Part shown: piece by piece, positions 54,488 through 63,174 of the stretch
How the letters are laid out: each line of letters opens with the position of its first letter
Numbering within the stretch: the first letter of the stretch is position 1
DNA from: Mycolicibacterium elephantis DSM 44368
GTDB taxonomy: Bacteria > Actinomycetota > Actinomycetes > Mycobacteriales > Mycobacteriaceae
Direction of reading: 5' to 3'
Assembly (NCBI RefSeq): GCF_004014805.1
Contig: NZ_ATDN01000007.1
Location: forward strand, 62,001 to 126,000
Length of the DNA: 64,000 bases
Translations under genes and position numbers: made by a program
Notes under the pieces: generated by a model
Databases searched by the model: none
The model's input: only the letters and a program-made list of their open reading frames with translations
Told to the model about the DNA's origin: nothing

Positions 54488-55494
54488 CAGCGACCGCCCC
54501 ATCGCACCGCGGCGGCTCCTGCGAAGTCGCCGGCATGGGCGAACGCCGCCATCATCACCACGTCACCCGCGTGCAACCGCCCCTCGGCGATCGCGTGGTC
54601 GAAGTTGATCGGAATACCCGCGGCGAACAGGTTTCCGCACTCATCGAACGTATCGACGTGGCGCTCCTTGGGCAGTTCGAGCGCCTCGCGCCAATTGCGC
54701 AGAAACACCCGGTTGGGCTGATTGGTGACGAGCAGGTCGAGATCCTTGGGTTTGACGCCGATCCGGTCGCACACCGCGTACGACACCTCGGGAACCTGAC
54801 GGTTGCCGCGGGCGAGCACCTTGGTGATCTTGCTTTCGGTGAACCCGATGTAGCCCTCGCCGGGCCCCGCCTGCCACCATTTGCGCGGCGGGCCCACCGC
54901 GATGGTCATGTCCCCGGCGAATTCACCGTAGGTGCGGCACTCGATGTCGAGGATCGGCGAGCGCTCCGACACCGCCACCAGGCCCACCGCGGCGCCGTCG
55001 CCGGGCACGGCCGCCTGCGCCTTGCGCCGCACCCTCGGCTGGTCGAACACCTGCCCCGCCGCGTTCTGCGCGACGGCGATCAACGCGGTCTGTCCGGCGC
55101 CCGACGCCAGCAGCTGACGCGCCACCTGCATGCCCAGGACGAACGCGGCGCAGCCGCCGTTGTGCAGGTCCAGCACCCAGTTGGGTTTCATGCCAAGGCG
55201 ATGCGCCATGGCCCCGCCGCCGCCGTAGAACGGCATGTCGGGTAACTGGGTGTGGGTGATCAACACGTCGACACCGGCGATCACGTCGGCGCCGTGGCGC
55301 TGCACCAGCCCGGCAGTGGCACGCTCGACCATGTCGACCGCGGTCTCGTCCGGCCCGACGTGGTGGCGAAAGCGCGGCGCACGGAACATCACGTTGTCCC
55401 GCAACGCATCCGACTCGGCGAACTGAGCGTAGTAGCTCGCACCGATCGGGTCACCCGGCAGGTAGGTGGAGACGTCGAGAAGGCTGACGGTCAT
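54487..55494 (-). CDS. KAS III-like thiolase-fold condensing enzyme
   Basis: A 335-residue thiolase-fold protein of the 3-oxoacyl-ACP synthase III group. The nucleophile Cys115 is in LHNGGCAAFVLGM and the oxyanion Asn288 in ECGNLFAAGIP. The canonical catalytic His of the HQAN motif is replaced: the sequence reads NQPN (258-261). The enzyme may therefore transfer an acyl group or condense without decarboxylation, rather than act as FabH. It lies seven bases after the SRPBCC gene and overlaps the aminotransferase by one base, in one operon. Confidence 0.85.
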   Translation of the reverse strand: MTVSLLDVSTYLPGDPIGASYYAQFAESDALRDNVMFRAPRFRHHVGPDETAVDMVERATAGLVQRHGADVIAGVDVLITHTQLPDMPFYGGGGAMAHRLGMKPNWVLDLHNGGCAAFVLGMQVARQLLASGAGQTALIAVAQNAAGQVFDQPRVRRKAQAAVPGDGAAVGLVAVSERSPILDIECRTYGEFAGDMTIAVGPPRKWWQAGPGEGYIGFTESKITKVLARGNRQVPEVSYAVCDRIGVKPKDLDLLVTNQPNRVFLRNWREALELPKERHVDTFDECGNLFAAGIPINFDHAIAEGRLHAGDVVMMAAFAHAGDFAGAAAVRWGGR

Positions 55495-55501
55495 GTGTGG
55501 G

Positions 55502-56167
55502 TCACCTCATCCAGTCGGGTGTCACGGGAAGCCCGTTGCGGTGGCGGTATTCGGCGATCGCCTTGAGGTTCTGCAACTCGAGCAGATGGCCCGCCCCGAA
55601 CATGTCCCAGAAGTCGCCGACCCACACGGGCCGTTGGGGCGGCGCGGTCTCCGGGTAGGGGTTTCGGTCGTAGAACGGGTGATGGCAGTTGGTCCACAGC
55701 ACCACCGACCCCGGCTTGTCGAACACCAACTGCGCGTCGACGATCCGCATCAGGTAGATCATCCACAGGTGCTTGCCCTGGTCCCATGCGCAGTGGTAGT
55801 CGACGGTCATCGCTTCCCTGTTGGCGTGCGTGCGGGTGAAGATCCGGGTCTCCGAGCCGAGCCGGTCGTAGGCGATCCAGAGCCCGGGTTCCTCGGTGGT
55901 GGTGAAGCCGCGCAGGCTGTAGGTCCACTCCTCGAGGCTGCGGGTGTCGGACATGTAGTCGAACAGCTCGCCTGGCGGACAGTCGATATAGCTGTTGACC
56001 GTGCAGAATTCGCCGAACACCTCATCGTGCGGATACACCGACCGCATCATCTCCATGATGATCGGGGTGGCCTTCTCCCGTGGTGACGTCTCGATGCGGA
56101 TGAGCCCGTCGAGCGGGTCGGTGGTGCCGCGGTGGCTGGTGATGTCATCAAGTGCGGGCAGCGACAT
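55502..56167 (-). CDS. SRPBCC (START-like) domain protein
   Basis: A 221-residue protein with a predicted SRPBCC/START-like fold: VNSYIDCPPGELFDYMSDTR followed by EEWTYSLRGF, strands ETRIFTRTHANREAMTVDYH, and a C-terminal helix. Related folds act as polyketide aromatase/cyclases or hydrophobic-ligand carriers; no catalytic residues can be assigned. The ATG 56165-56167 is chosen because AAGGAG lies eight bases upstream and longer forms show no similarity; it overlaps the TPP enzyme end by 20 bases. It belongs to the SigL-type operon. Confidence 0.7.
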   Translation of the reverse strand: MSLPALDDITSHRGTTDPLDGLIRIETSPREKATPIIMEMMRSVYPHDEVFGEFCTVNSYIDCPPGELFDYMSDTRSLEEWTYSLRGFTTTEEPGLWIAYDRLGSETRIFTRTHANREAMTVDYHCAWDQGKHLWMIYLMRIVDAQLVFDKPGSVVLWTNCHHPFYDRNPYPETAPPQRPVWVGDFWDMFGAGHLLELQNLKAIAEYRHRNGLPVTPDWMR

Positions 56168-57845
56168 GGGATCTGTTCTCCTTCGTGCGAACGCGGTCTG
56201 AGGTGAGAAACGCGGCGAACGGCGGGATTTCGTCTGCCGAGCATTCGACGCTGACAACTGCGGGACCGTCGTGGGCCAGCGCGGCTTCCACCGCCGCGGG
56301 CAGGTGATCGAGGTCGTCGACGTCGATCGCAGGCAGCCCGGGGAACATCGCGGCCAGCCCGGCTCCGAGCCGGCTGGGACCGAACCGGTTGTAGCTGTAG
56401 CGGTCGCCGTAGAAGAGCTGTTCGCGGGTCACGCACATCGCGTGCGCGTGGTTGTCGAACAGCAGGAACGTCAGGGGCAGCCGATACTGCAGTGCGGTGT
56501 GAATCTCCATGCCGTGCATGAAGAACGCGCCGTCGCCGGCGATCACGACCGTGCGTCGGCGCCGTCGGAACGCCATGCCCACACCGGCTCCGAAGCTGTA
56601 GCCCATCCCGCCCATGCCGAGAGCGACGAGGTATCTGCCGTCGCGCCGCGCCGGCAGGCGGTGGATCGCCGACGCGCCGATGTTTCCGGCGTCGACGACG
56701 ATGTCGACGCCGTCGGGCAGCGCGTCGTCCAGCACCGCCATCGCGTCGCGGTACCGGATCCCCGGGCCGTCGTGGGGTGGTGGCTGAAGGCTGGTGCCCG
56801 GCACCGCATCCGGCACTCGCACCCCCGTGGCGCGGCCGTTGCCCGTCAGGGCCGCGATCAACAGTGTCAGCGAGCCACGCAGGTCGTCGGTGTGCACGTG
56901 GGTGCATGGCAGGTGCGGCGGAAGGGATCCGATCGAGTACACGGGCGTCGCCGCCAGCGCCGCGTCCAGGCCGGCGCGCGCGGTCACCGTCATGCGGGTA
57001 CCCACCAGCAGGCAGAGCGCACTGGCCGAAACGGCTGCGGCGACACCGGGATGCCCCATCACTCCGGTCACACCGAGCGACGACGACGATCCGGAACCCG
57101 GCGTGCCCGCCACGTCCTTGGCGTCCGGCACACACGCCACCCGGGCCCGCACCAGGGCGCGCAATCGTTCGAGTTCGGCGCGCGCATCGTCACGGGCGAT
57201 TTGTTCGCCGGCGATGATCGTCACCGGCCCGTCGGCGCGCCGCAACGCACGCACGATCGGGTGCGGGTTGCCGAGCTGGCCGGCCGGTTCTTCGGACACC
57301 TCGATCCCGCCGTTTACCGGCACCGGGGCCTGTTGAATATCCTTGGGCAGCAACAGCACTGCCGGCCCACGCGCCGTCTTCGCCGCGGCGATCGCCTCGG
57401 GCAGCGCCGAGACGATGTCGGCCGGGTTCAGCAAGCGCCGGCAGTACACCGCCACCGCGGAGAACAGCGCCTGCCCGTCGAGCGCGCCGTTGCGGCCGCT
57501 GGTGTCCTGGAACGCCCCACGCCCGTCGAGCGTCGTCGGCGCCTGCCCGATCAGCGCCAGCACCGGCACCCGGCTGGCGAACGCCTCCCCCAGCCCGGGC
57601 AGCGTGTTCAGGCAGCCGCCGCCCGAGGTGGCGACCAGCACGCCCAGGCCGGCGCCGCTGCGGCTGTATCCGTCGGCCATCGTGGCGGCCGAGAACTCGT
57701 GCTTGGCCAGCACCGCGGTGATCCCGTCACAGAAGTGCGCGGCGTCGTAGAGGTCCTCGATGTTGGCGCCGTCGACCCCGAAGAGATGCTCGACGCCGAC
57801 CGCCGCGAGGTATTCGACGATGTGGTCGACCACTCGATGGGCCAT
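56148..57845 (-). CDS. Thiamine-diphosphate-dependent enzyme (acetolactate-synthase-like)
   Basis: A 565-residue TPP enzyme with the three domains of the acetolactate synthase/benzoylformate decarboxylase superfamily. Catalytic Glu50 is in AVLAKHEFSAATMADGYSR; the TPP/metal motif is GDGAFFMHG with LFDNHAHAM closing it. It probably decarboxylates a 2-oxo acid and transfers the resulting acyl anion. No regulatory ALS subunit is adjacent, so housekeeping acetolactate synthesis is unlikely. It is the first gene of the operon, 26 or so bases behind a predicted SigL-type start site. Confidence 0.87.
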   Translation of the reverse strand: MAHRVVDHIVEYLAAVGVEHLFGVDGANIEDLYDAAHFCDGITAVLAKHEFSAATMADGYSRSGAGLGVLVATSGGGCLNTLPGLGEAFASRVPVLALIGQAPTTLDGRGAFQDTSGRNGALDGQALFSAVAVYCRRLLNPADIVSALPEAIAAAKTARGPAVLLLPKDIQQAPVPVNGGIEVSEEPAGQLGNPHPIVRALRRADGPVTIIAGEQIARDDARAELERLRALVRARVACVPDAKDVAGTPGSGSSSSLGVTGVMGHPGVAAAVSASALCLLVGTRMTVTARAGLDAALAATPVYSIGSLPPHLPCTHVHTDDLRGSLTLLIAALTGNGRATGVRVPDAVPGTSLQPPPHDGPGIRYRDAMAVLDDALPDGVDIVVDAGNIGASAIHRLPARRDGRYLVALGMGGMGYSFGAGVGMAFRRRRRTVVIAGDGAFFMHGMEIHTALQYRLPLTFLLFDNHAHAMCVTREQLFYGDRYSYNRFGPSRLGAGLAAMFPGLPAIDVDDLDHLPAAVEAALAHDGPAVVSVECSADEIPPFAAFLTSDRVRTKENRSHVAART

Positions 57846-57877
57846 GGCTCACCTGCCTTCGCGCGCCTTACCCCCGT

Positions 57878-57905
57878 GATACGACGCGCTGCGCAGTTGG
57901 GTTCA
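57878..57905 (-). promoter_or_regulatory. SigL-type promoter (TGAACC-N16-CGTATC) of the TPP operon
   Basis: On the minus strand TGAACC (57900-57905) is followed after exactly 16 bases by CGTATC (57878-57883). This matches the published mycobacterial SigL consensus (TGAACC, 16-18 bases, CGT...) and the promoter upstream of sigL itself in sequence and spacing. It lies in the 74-base gap between rslA and the TPP gene. Confidence 0.72.
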
Positions 57906-57919
57906 ACGAGCGGCGGAAT

Positions 57920-58639
57920 TCACAGTTCGCGCTCGAGCAGCACCTGCCCGGAGTCAGCCGAAACCAGTTGCACGGCAGCGATTTCATCGACCTGCACCGG
58001 GGTGTTCGCGCTCGGCAGGGCGGTGGCGCCGGACAGCCCCAGCCAGGTGGCGACCTGCTCGCGGCTGCCGTCGCGGCCGATGACCACCATGCCGAGGTTC
58101 TGCGGCGGGGCGTCACGCTGACCCCAGTCGCCGTAGGTGCAGGCCATGTCGATCCGGCTGCCCCAGCCGTAACCGGTGACGGTGATGGTGGCGTTGATCG
58201 GTGTATCGGACATCTTGGCCATTTCGAGCTGTTGGCCGGTGGCCTGCGGCGCGGGGGTCTGGGTGCCCAGGCTGTCGGGGCGCAGCACCAGCACGAGCCC
58301 GAGGGCCAACAGCGCGGCGGCCATCGCGACCGCGGCGGTGGTCATCCAGCGGGTGCGCCTGCGCCGGGCAGCCACCTTGTCCAGCAGGTTGTCGAGCACC
58401 TCGGGGCGCAGCGCGGGCGGGTCCGGCTGGTCGAGCCCGGCGACGTCGTCGGCGTCGACCTTGGCCAGCAGCGCGGGGATTCCGCTCAGTTCGGCGACCG
58501 CGGCCCGGCACTGTGCGCAGGTCTGCAGGTGCGCCTCGTATTCGCGGCGCTCGTCGCCGGAGAGCGAGCCAAGCACGTAGGCGGCGTCCCAGGTGACGTA
58601 GCGGTCGTCATCGCCTCGGGGGGAACCGAACTCGGTCAT
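57920..58639 (-). CDS. rslA: Zinc-binding anti-sigma factor RslA
   Basis: A 239-residue membrane anti-sigma factor. The cytoplasmic zinc-binding domain has His37, Cys41 and Cys44 (HLQTCAQC). A single membrane helix (TTAAVAMAAALLALGLVLVL) is followed by an extracytoplasmic RskA-type C-terminal domain of about 120 residues. In M. tuberculosis RslA (Rv0736) releases SigL on oxidation of the zinc cysteines. It overlaps sigL by four bases. Confidence 0.92.
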   Translation of the reverse strand: MTEFGSPRGDDDRYVTWDAAYVLGSLSGDERREYEAHLQTCAQCRAAVAELSGIPALLAKVDADDVAGLDQPDPPALRPEVLDNLLDKVAARRRRTRWMTTAAVAMAAALLALGLVLVLRPDSLGTQTPAPQATGQQLEMAKMSDTPINATITVTGYGWGSRIDMACTYGDWGQRDAPPQNLGMVVIGRDGSREQVATWLGLSGATALPSANTPVQVDEIAAVQLVSADSGQVLLEREL

Positions 58640-59160
58640 CGCGTCACCCCCATCTCCTGCAGCCTGAGCCGCAGCGCGCGCACCCCGTAGTGCAGCCGCG
58701 ACTTCACGGTGCCCTCGGCGATCTGCAGATCGGCGGCGATCTGCGCGGTGGTCCAGCCCTGGTAGTAGGCGCGGCGGATGACCGCCCGATGTTCTTCGGA
58801 CAGTTCGCGAATGGCCTCACCCAGCAACATTCGGTCCAGTGCCGTCTCCACCTCGTCGGGCCCAGCGCGGTCGGCCGCCTTCTCCATGTCCGGGGTGCCG
58901 GTTTCGCTGCGGAACCGGGCGCTGCGCCGCTCGTCGATAACGAGATTACGCGCCACCGTGAACAACCACGCCCGTGCCGATCGCTCGCTGTCGGCGGTCA
59001 CCTCGGGATGGCGCCAAGCACGCAACAGCGTTTCCTGCACGACATCCTCCGCACGGGCCGTATCCCCCGTCAGCCGCACGGCATAGCGCCAGATGGCCGC
59101 GGCATGCTCGTCGTAGAGCACCCGCATGACTTTGGCATCCAGGGCCTCCGGGTCGTCCAA
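58636..59160 (-). CDS. sigL: ECF sigma factor SigL
   Basis: A group IV sigma factor of about 174 residues. Region 2 is LYDEHAAAIWRYAVRLTGDT with EDVVQETLLRAWRHP and ARAWLFTVARNLVIDERRSA; region 4 is LSEEHRAVIRRAYYQGWTTA and GTVKSRLHYGVRALRLRLQE. It is colinear with M. tuberculosis SigL (Rv0735), and the map-sigL-rslA order is the same. The start is taken as TTG 59158-59160, six bases after GGAGG; TTG 59166 directly abuts that site. It is preceded by its own SigL-type promoter. Confidence 0.92.
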   Translation of the reverse strand: MDDPEALDAKVMRVLYDEHAAAIWRYAVRLTGDTARAEDVVQETLLRAWRHPEVTADSERSARAWLFTVARNLVIDERRSARFRSETGTPDMEKAADRAGPDEVETALDRMLLGEAIRELSEEHRAVIRRAYYQGWTTAQIAADLQIAEGTVKSRLHYGVRALRLRLQEMGVTR

Positions 59161-59177
59161 ACTCAACCTCCATCAGT

Positions 59178-59205
59178 AATACGAGGTTGGCGGCCATCCG
59201 GTTCA
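59178..59205 (-). promoter_or_regulatory. SigL-type autoregulatory promoter (TGAACC-N16-CGTATT)
   Basis: On the minus strand TGAACC (59200-59205), 16 bases, CGTATT (59178-59183). This fits the SigL consensus and would start transcription just upstream of the sigL ribosome-binding site, as expected for the known autoregulation of sigL-rslA. Confidence 0.75.
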
Positions 59206-59213
59206 GTATTCGC

Positions 59214-59271
59214 CGAACGTGGGTTACCCGCACGCTCCGAGCGCTCGAGGCGTGCGGGTAACCCACGTTCG
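59214..59271. repeat. 58-base near-perfect palindrome between map and sigL
   Basis: Arms CGAACGTGGGTTACCCGCACGC (59214-59235, given here as an inverted repeat with 59250-59271) match over 22 bases without mismatch, and the 14-base loop contains the palindrome CGAGCGCTCG. A run of six A follows on the plus strand, before map. It could terminate the secY-adk-map transcript or be a dispersed palindromic element. Confidence 0.7.
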
Positions 59272-59280
59272 CGCAAAAAA

Positions 59281-60078
59281 CTATTGCGTGAGGATGCGCG
59301 GGCCGTCTTCGGTGACCGCGACGGTGTGCTCCCAATGCGCGGCGCGGGAACCGTCGGCGGTGACCACGGTCCACTCGTCCTCGAGCACCGCCGTCTTCGT
59401 GGTGCCCAGCGTGAGCATGGGCTCGATCGCCAGCACCGACCCCGGAGCCAGATACGGCCCGCGGCCGGGTGCCCCTTCGTTGGGCAGAAACGGGTCCATG
59501 TGCATGTGCCTGCCGATGCCGTGCCCGCCGTACCCGGCGACGATGCCGAACTTGCGTCCGTGGTGCCTCTCGGCGGCCCGCGCACCGGACTCGATGGCAT
59601 GCGAGACGTCGGTGAGCCGGTTGCCCGGCACCATCGCGGCGATGCCGGCCACCATGGCCTCCTTGGTGGCCTGCGACAGCACTTCGTCGACCGGGATCAA
59701 CTGTCCGACACCGAAGGTGATCGCCGAGTCGCCGTGCCAGCCGTCGAGGATCGCACCGCAGTCGATGGACACCAGATCCCCCGCCGCCAGCGTCTCGTCG
59801 GCCGACGGAATGCCATGTACCACACGGTCATTCACCGACGAACAGATGCTGGCCGGGAAGCCCTGGTAGCCGAGGAAAGACGGCACCCCGCCACCGTCGC
59901 GGATCACCGACTCGGCGATCTCGTCGAGCTCCAACGTGGAAACCCCGGGAGCGGCGGCCTGCCGCACGGCCGCGAGCGCCTTGGCCACCAGCGCTCCGGC
60001 CGCGGCCATCGCGTCGAGCTCACCGGGGGTGCGCTGTGCGACGACCCTCCGGTTACGCAGGCCGGGTAACCCGATCAT
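59281..60078 (-). CDS. map: Methionine aminopeptidase type I
   Basis: Removes the initiator Met from nascent proteins. The 265-residue protein has the pita-bread fold residues: His in NDRVVHGIP, Asp in [19 protein letters not shown], His in [15 protein letters not shown], Glu in VLAIEPML and Glu in [11 protein letters not shown]. It lacks the N-terminal SH3-binding extension of the second mycobacterial MetAP. It follows adk by three bases, in the order secY-adk-map. Confidence 0.95.
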   Translation of the reverse strand: MIGLPGLRNRRVVAQRTPGELDAMAAAGALVAKALAAVRQAAAPGVSTLELDEIAESVIRDGGGVPSFLGYQGFPASICSSVNDRVVHGIPSADETLAAGDLVSIDCGAILDGWHGDSAITFGVGQLIPVDEVLSQATKEAMVAGIAAMVPGNRLTDVSHAIESGARAAERHHGRKFGIVAGYGGHGIGRHMHMDPFLPNEGAPGRGPYLAPGSVLAIEPMLTLGTTKTAVLEDEWTVVTADGSRAAHWEHTVAVTEDGPRILTQ

Positions 60079-60081
60079 CGG

Positions 60082-60630
60082 CTACTTGCCGAGCGCGTGC
60101 AGCGCCCGCGCGAACACCTCGTCCAGCCCGCCGACCGCGTCGACGGTCTGCAGGTTGTTGTGCTTGTAGTACTCCAGCAGCGGCTGGGTCTCGTCCCGGT
60201 AGACCTGCATCCGGTTGTGGATGATCTCTTCGGTGTCGTCCGCGCGGCCCCGCGCCTTGAGCCGCTTGAACAGCTCCTCCTCGGACACGGCGAACTCCAG
60301 CACCGCGTCCAGCTTGGTGTCGCGCTTCTTGAGCATCTCGTCGAGCGCCTTGGCCTGCTCGACCGAGCGCGGATAGCCGTCCAGGATGAAGCCGTCCGCC
60401 GCGTCGGGCTGGGAGATCCGGTCCTCGACGAGCTTGTTGGTCAGCTCCGACGGCACCAGGTCCCCGGCGTCGAGGTAGCGCTTGGCCTCCACCCCGAGCG
60501 GGGTGTTCTCGCCGATGTTCTTGCGGAAGAGGTCCCCGGTCGAGATCTGCGGGATGCCCAGCTTCTCGGAGAGTTTCTGGGCCTGGGTGCCCTTGCCGGC
60601 GCCAGGTGGCCCGAGTAGCACGACTCTCAC
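60082..60630 (-). CDS. adk: Adenylate kinase
   Basis: Interconverts ATP+AMP and 2 ADP. The 182-residue short-type enzyme starts at GTG 60628-60630 ([20 protein letters not shown] with P-loop [10 protein letters not shown]), then [31 protein letters not shown] and the short lid [20 protein letters not shown]. It overlaps secY by four bases and is followed by map. Confidence 0.96.
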   Translation of the reverse strand: MRVVLLGPPGAGKGTQAQKLSEKLGIPQISTGDLFRKNIGENTPLGVEAKRYLDAGDLVPSELTNKLVEDRISQPDAADGFILDGYPRSVEQAKALDEMLKKRDTKLDAVLEFAVSEEELFKRLKARGRADDTEEIIHNRMQVYRDETQPLLEYYKHNNLQTVDAVGGLDEVFARALHALGK

Positions 60631-61964
60631 TTCAGGAACCCTTCGTAGTTGCGTTGCATGAGCTGGCTTTCGATCTGCTTGACCGTATCCAACCCGACGC
60701 CGATCATGATCAACACCGCAACGCCGCCGAACGGCAGGTTCTGGACCGGACCGCTGCCGCCGATCGAGAGGAACAGGTTCGGCAGCACGGCGATACCGCC
60801 CAGGTAGATGGAGCCCGGAAGGGTGATCCGGTTGAGCACATAGCGCAGGTAGTCGGCGGTCGGCGCACCCGGTCGGATGCCCGGTATGAAGCCGCCGAAC
60901 TTCTTCATCTCGTCGGCACGTTCGTCGGGGTTGAACGTGATCGACACGTAGAAGTACGTGAAGAAGACGATCAGGCCGAAGTAGATCGCGATGTAGACGG
61001 GGTCTGACGGGTTGGACAGGTTCTCGGCGACGAACCGCTGCCACCAGCCGGTGCCGGGGCTGGAGCTGCCGCTCTGGATCAGCTGGGTGATCAGCTGCGG
61101 AATGTAGATCAGCGACGACGCGAAGATGACCGGGATGACGCCGGCCTGGTTGACCTTCAGCGGCAGATACGTCGAGGTGCCGCCGTACATGCGCCGGCCC
61201 ACCATCCGCTTGGCGTACTGCACCGGGATACGTCGCTGGCCCTGCTCGACGAACACCACGCCGATGAGGATGGCCAGTGCGCCCGCGCAGACCAGGGCGA
61301 ACACCAGGCCGCCGCGGCTCTCCAGGATCATCTGGCCCTCGCCGGGCATCGCCGAGACGATGCTGGCGAAGATGATCAGCGACATGCCGTTGCCGATGCC
61401 GCGCTCGGTGACCAACTCGCCCATCCACATCACCAGCGCGGCGCCCGCCGTCATCACCAGCACGATGACGACCAGGGTGAAGATGTCGATGCCGTCGCTC
61501 TGACCCTGGATGATGTCCAGCGAGCAACCCTGCAGCAGCCCGCCGTTGGCCGCCAGCGCCACGATGCTGGTGGCCTGCAGGATCGCCAGCGCGATGGCCA
61601 GATAACGCGTGTACTGCGTCATCTTGGTCTGGCCGGCCTGGCCTTCCTTGCGCAGCTGCTCGAACCGCGGGATCACCACCGTCAGCAGCTGCACGATGAT
61701 GCTCGCGGTGATGTAGGGCATGATGCCGACCGCGAACACCGACAGCTGCAGCAGCGCACCACCCGAGAACAGGTTGATCAACGAGTAGACCTGCCCGGCG
61801 TCGCCGCCGCTGACCTCCGCGATGCACTTCTGGATGTTCGGGTAGTTCACCCCGGGCGACGGAATCGAGGCGCCGACCCGGTAGAGCAGGACGAGGCCCA
61901 GGGTGAAGAGGATCTTTCGCCTGAGGTCGACTGTCCGCAGCGATGAGATGAAAGCCGAGAGCAC
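60627..61964 (-). CDS. secY: Protein translocase subunit SecY
   Basis: The channel subunit of the Sec translocon, with ten membrane helices. The 445-residue protein begins at GTG 61964 with an AGGAGG ribosome-binding site and reads [20 protein letters not shown]; plug and helix signatures include [35 protein letters not shown] and [20 protein letters not shown]. It is the first gene of the secY-adk-map-sigL-rslA block in this window. Confidence 0.97.
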   Translation of the reverse strand: MLSAFISSLRTVDLRRKILFTLGLVLLYRVGASIPSPGVNYPNIQKCIAEVSGGDAGQVYSLINLFSGGALLQLSVFAVGIMPYITASIIVQLLTVVIPRFEQLRKEGQAGQTKMTQYTRYLAIALAILQATSIVALAANGGLLQGCSLDIIQGQSDGIDIFTLVVIVLVMTAGAALVMWMGELVTERGIGNGMSLIIFASIVSAMPGEGQMILESRGGLVFALVCAGALAILIGVVFVEQGQRRIPVQYAKRMVGRRMYGGTSTYLPLKVNQAGVIPVIFASSLIYIPQLITQLIQSGSSSPGTGWWQRFVAENLSNPSDPVYIAIYFGLIVFFTYFYVSITFNPDERADEMKKFGGFIPGIRPGAPTADYLRYVLNRITLPGSIYLGGIAVLPNLFLSIGGSGPVQNLPFGGVAVLIMIGVGLDTVKQIESQLMQRNYEGFLK

Positions 61965-62220
61965 TCTTCCTCCTGCGCAGCCGACCGTGGTGGCCGCGAC
62001 GTGCGAACTGGGCTGGCCTGACCAGCGTCTTGGTTAAGTCGTGTGCGGACCTCCGCCGAGCGCGCAGCCTGCGAAGTTACCCGTCAAACAGTCTACGAGA
62101 GTAACAGTTGGAATCACCCCGCCGTGCAACCCAGACTCACAGCGGCCTCTCAGTTCGGGAACATACCGTGTCAGGCATCTCGTTACCACCACTAAGTAAC
62201 GAACGGCTGAGGGGACTCAG
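61965..62220. other. Divergent intergenic region secY/methyltransferase
   Basis: No gene is visible. It should hold both promoters. An inverted repeat TCGTTAC (62180-62186) / GTAACGA (62196-62202) lies just upstream of the methyltransferase ribosome-binding site (GGCTGAGGGG) and could be an operator. Confidence 0.4.
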
Positions 62221-63174
62221 ATGACGCGGACCGACAATGACACCTGGGATCTGGCTTCCAGTGTCGGGGCGACGGCCACGATGGTGGCTGCCGCCCGAGC
62301 GCTGGCCACCAGCGCAGAGCAGCCGCTGATCGACGACCCGTACGCCGATCCGCTGGTGCGCGCGGTCGGCGTGGACTTCTTCACCCGCCTGGTCTCCGGG
62401 GAACTGCGCCCGCAGGATCTCGACGACAGCGAGACGGCCGGAATGCAGCGAATGGCCGACAACATGGCGGTGCGGACCAAATTCTTCGACGACTTCTTTC
62501 TGACCGCCACCGGAGGTGGCAATCCAGCAGACGCGGTGCGCGCCGGCGTCCGACAGGCGGTGATCCTGGCGTCCGGGCTGGACGCGCGCGCCTACCGGCT
62601 GGACTGGCCGGCCGGCGTCGTCGTCTATGAGATCGACCAGCCCGCGGTCATCGACTTCAAGAGCACCACGCTGGCCGACCTGGGGGCCGCGCCGACCGCC
62701 GAACGCCGCACGGTGGCGGTGGACCTGCGTCACGACTGGACCTCGGCGCTGATCGACGCGGGCTTCGACCCCGCCCGGCCGTCGGCGTGGAGCGCGGAAG
62801 GTCTGTTGGGCTATCTGCCGCCCGACGCCCAGGACCGGCTGCTCGACACGATCACCGAGTTGAGCGCCCCCGGCAGCTGGATCGCGGTGGAGAGCGTGCC
62901 CCGTGTCGACCCCGACCTGCACGAGAAGACGGTCGAGCGGATGCGCACCACGTCGCAACGCTGGCAAAAGCACGGTTTCGACCTGGACTTCGCCGGGCTG
63001 GTGTACCTCGGCGACCGCAACGAGGCCGCCGCGTACCTCGAGCAGCGCGGCTGGCAGACGACCCGCCGAAGTGTCAGGGACCTGCTCGTCGCCAACGGGT
63101 TGCCGCCGCTGGATGACGAGGACGGCGCCGACTTCGGCGAGCTGCAGTACGTCAGCGGGAGACTCTCCGCGTGA
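62221..63174 (+). CDS. SAM-dependent methyltransferase of the mycobacterial Rv0731c type (copy 1)
   Basis: A 317-residue member of the leucine carboxyl methyltransferase-like family expanded in mycobacteria (TIGR00027 type). Motifs are [56 protein letters not shown] (SAM site), [13 protein letters not shown] and [20 protein letters not shown]. The natural substrate is unknown. Preceded by GAGGGG. The location next to secY matches Rv0725c-Rv0731c in M. tuberculosis. It overlaps the next copy by four bases. Confidence 0.88.
   Translation: MTRTDNDTWDLASSVGATATMVAAARALATSAEQPLIDDPYADPLVRAVGVDFFTRLVSGELRPQDLDDSETAGMQRMADNMAVRTKFFDDFFLTATGGGNPADAVRAGVRQAVILASGLDARAYRLDWPAGVVVYEIDQPAVIDFKSTTLADLGAAPTAERRTVAVDLRHDWTSALIDAGFDPARPSAWSAEGLLGYLPPDAQDRLLDTITELSAPGSWIAVESVPRVDPDLHEKTVERMRTTSQRWQKHGFDLDFAGLVYLGDRNEAAAYLEQRGWQTTRRSVRDLLVANGLPPLDDEDGADFGELQYVSGRLSA

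Noticed and set aside
54487..55494. Housekeeping FabH
   Set aside because: The catalytic His motif is changed to NQPN and the gene lies in an operon with a TPP enzyme and an aminotransferase, not with fatty-acid synthesis genes.
56148..57845. Acetolactate synthase large subunit (ilvB) of branched-chain amino-acid synthesis
   Set aside because: No ilvN or ilvC follows, and the operon partners indicate a different pathway.
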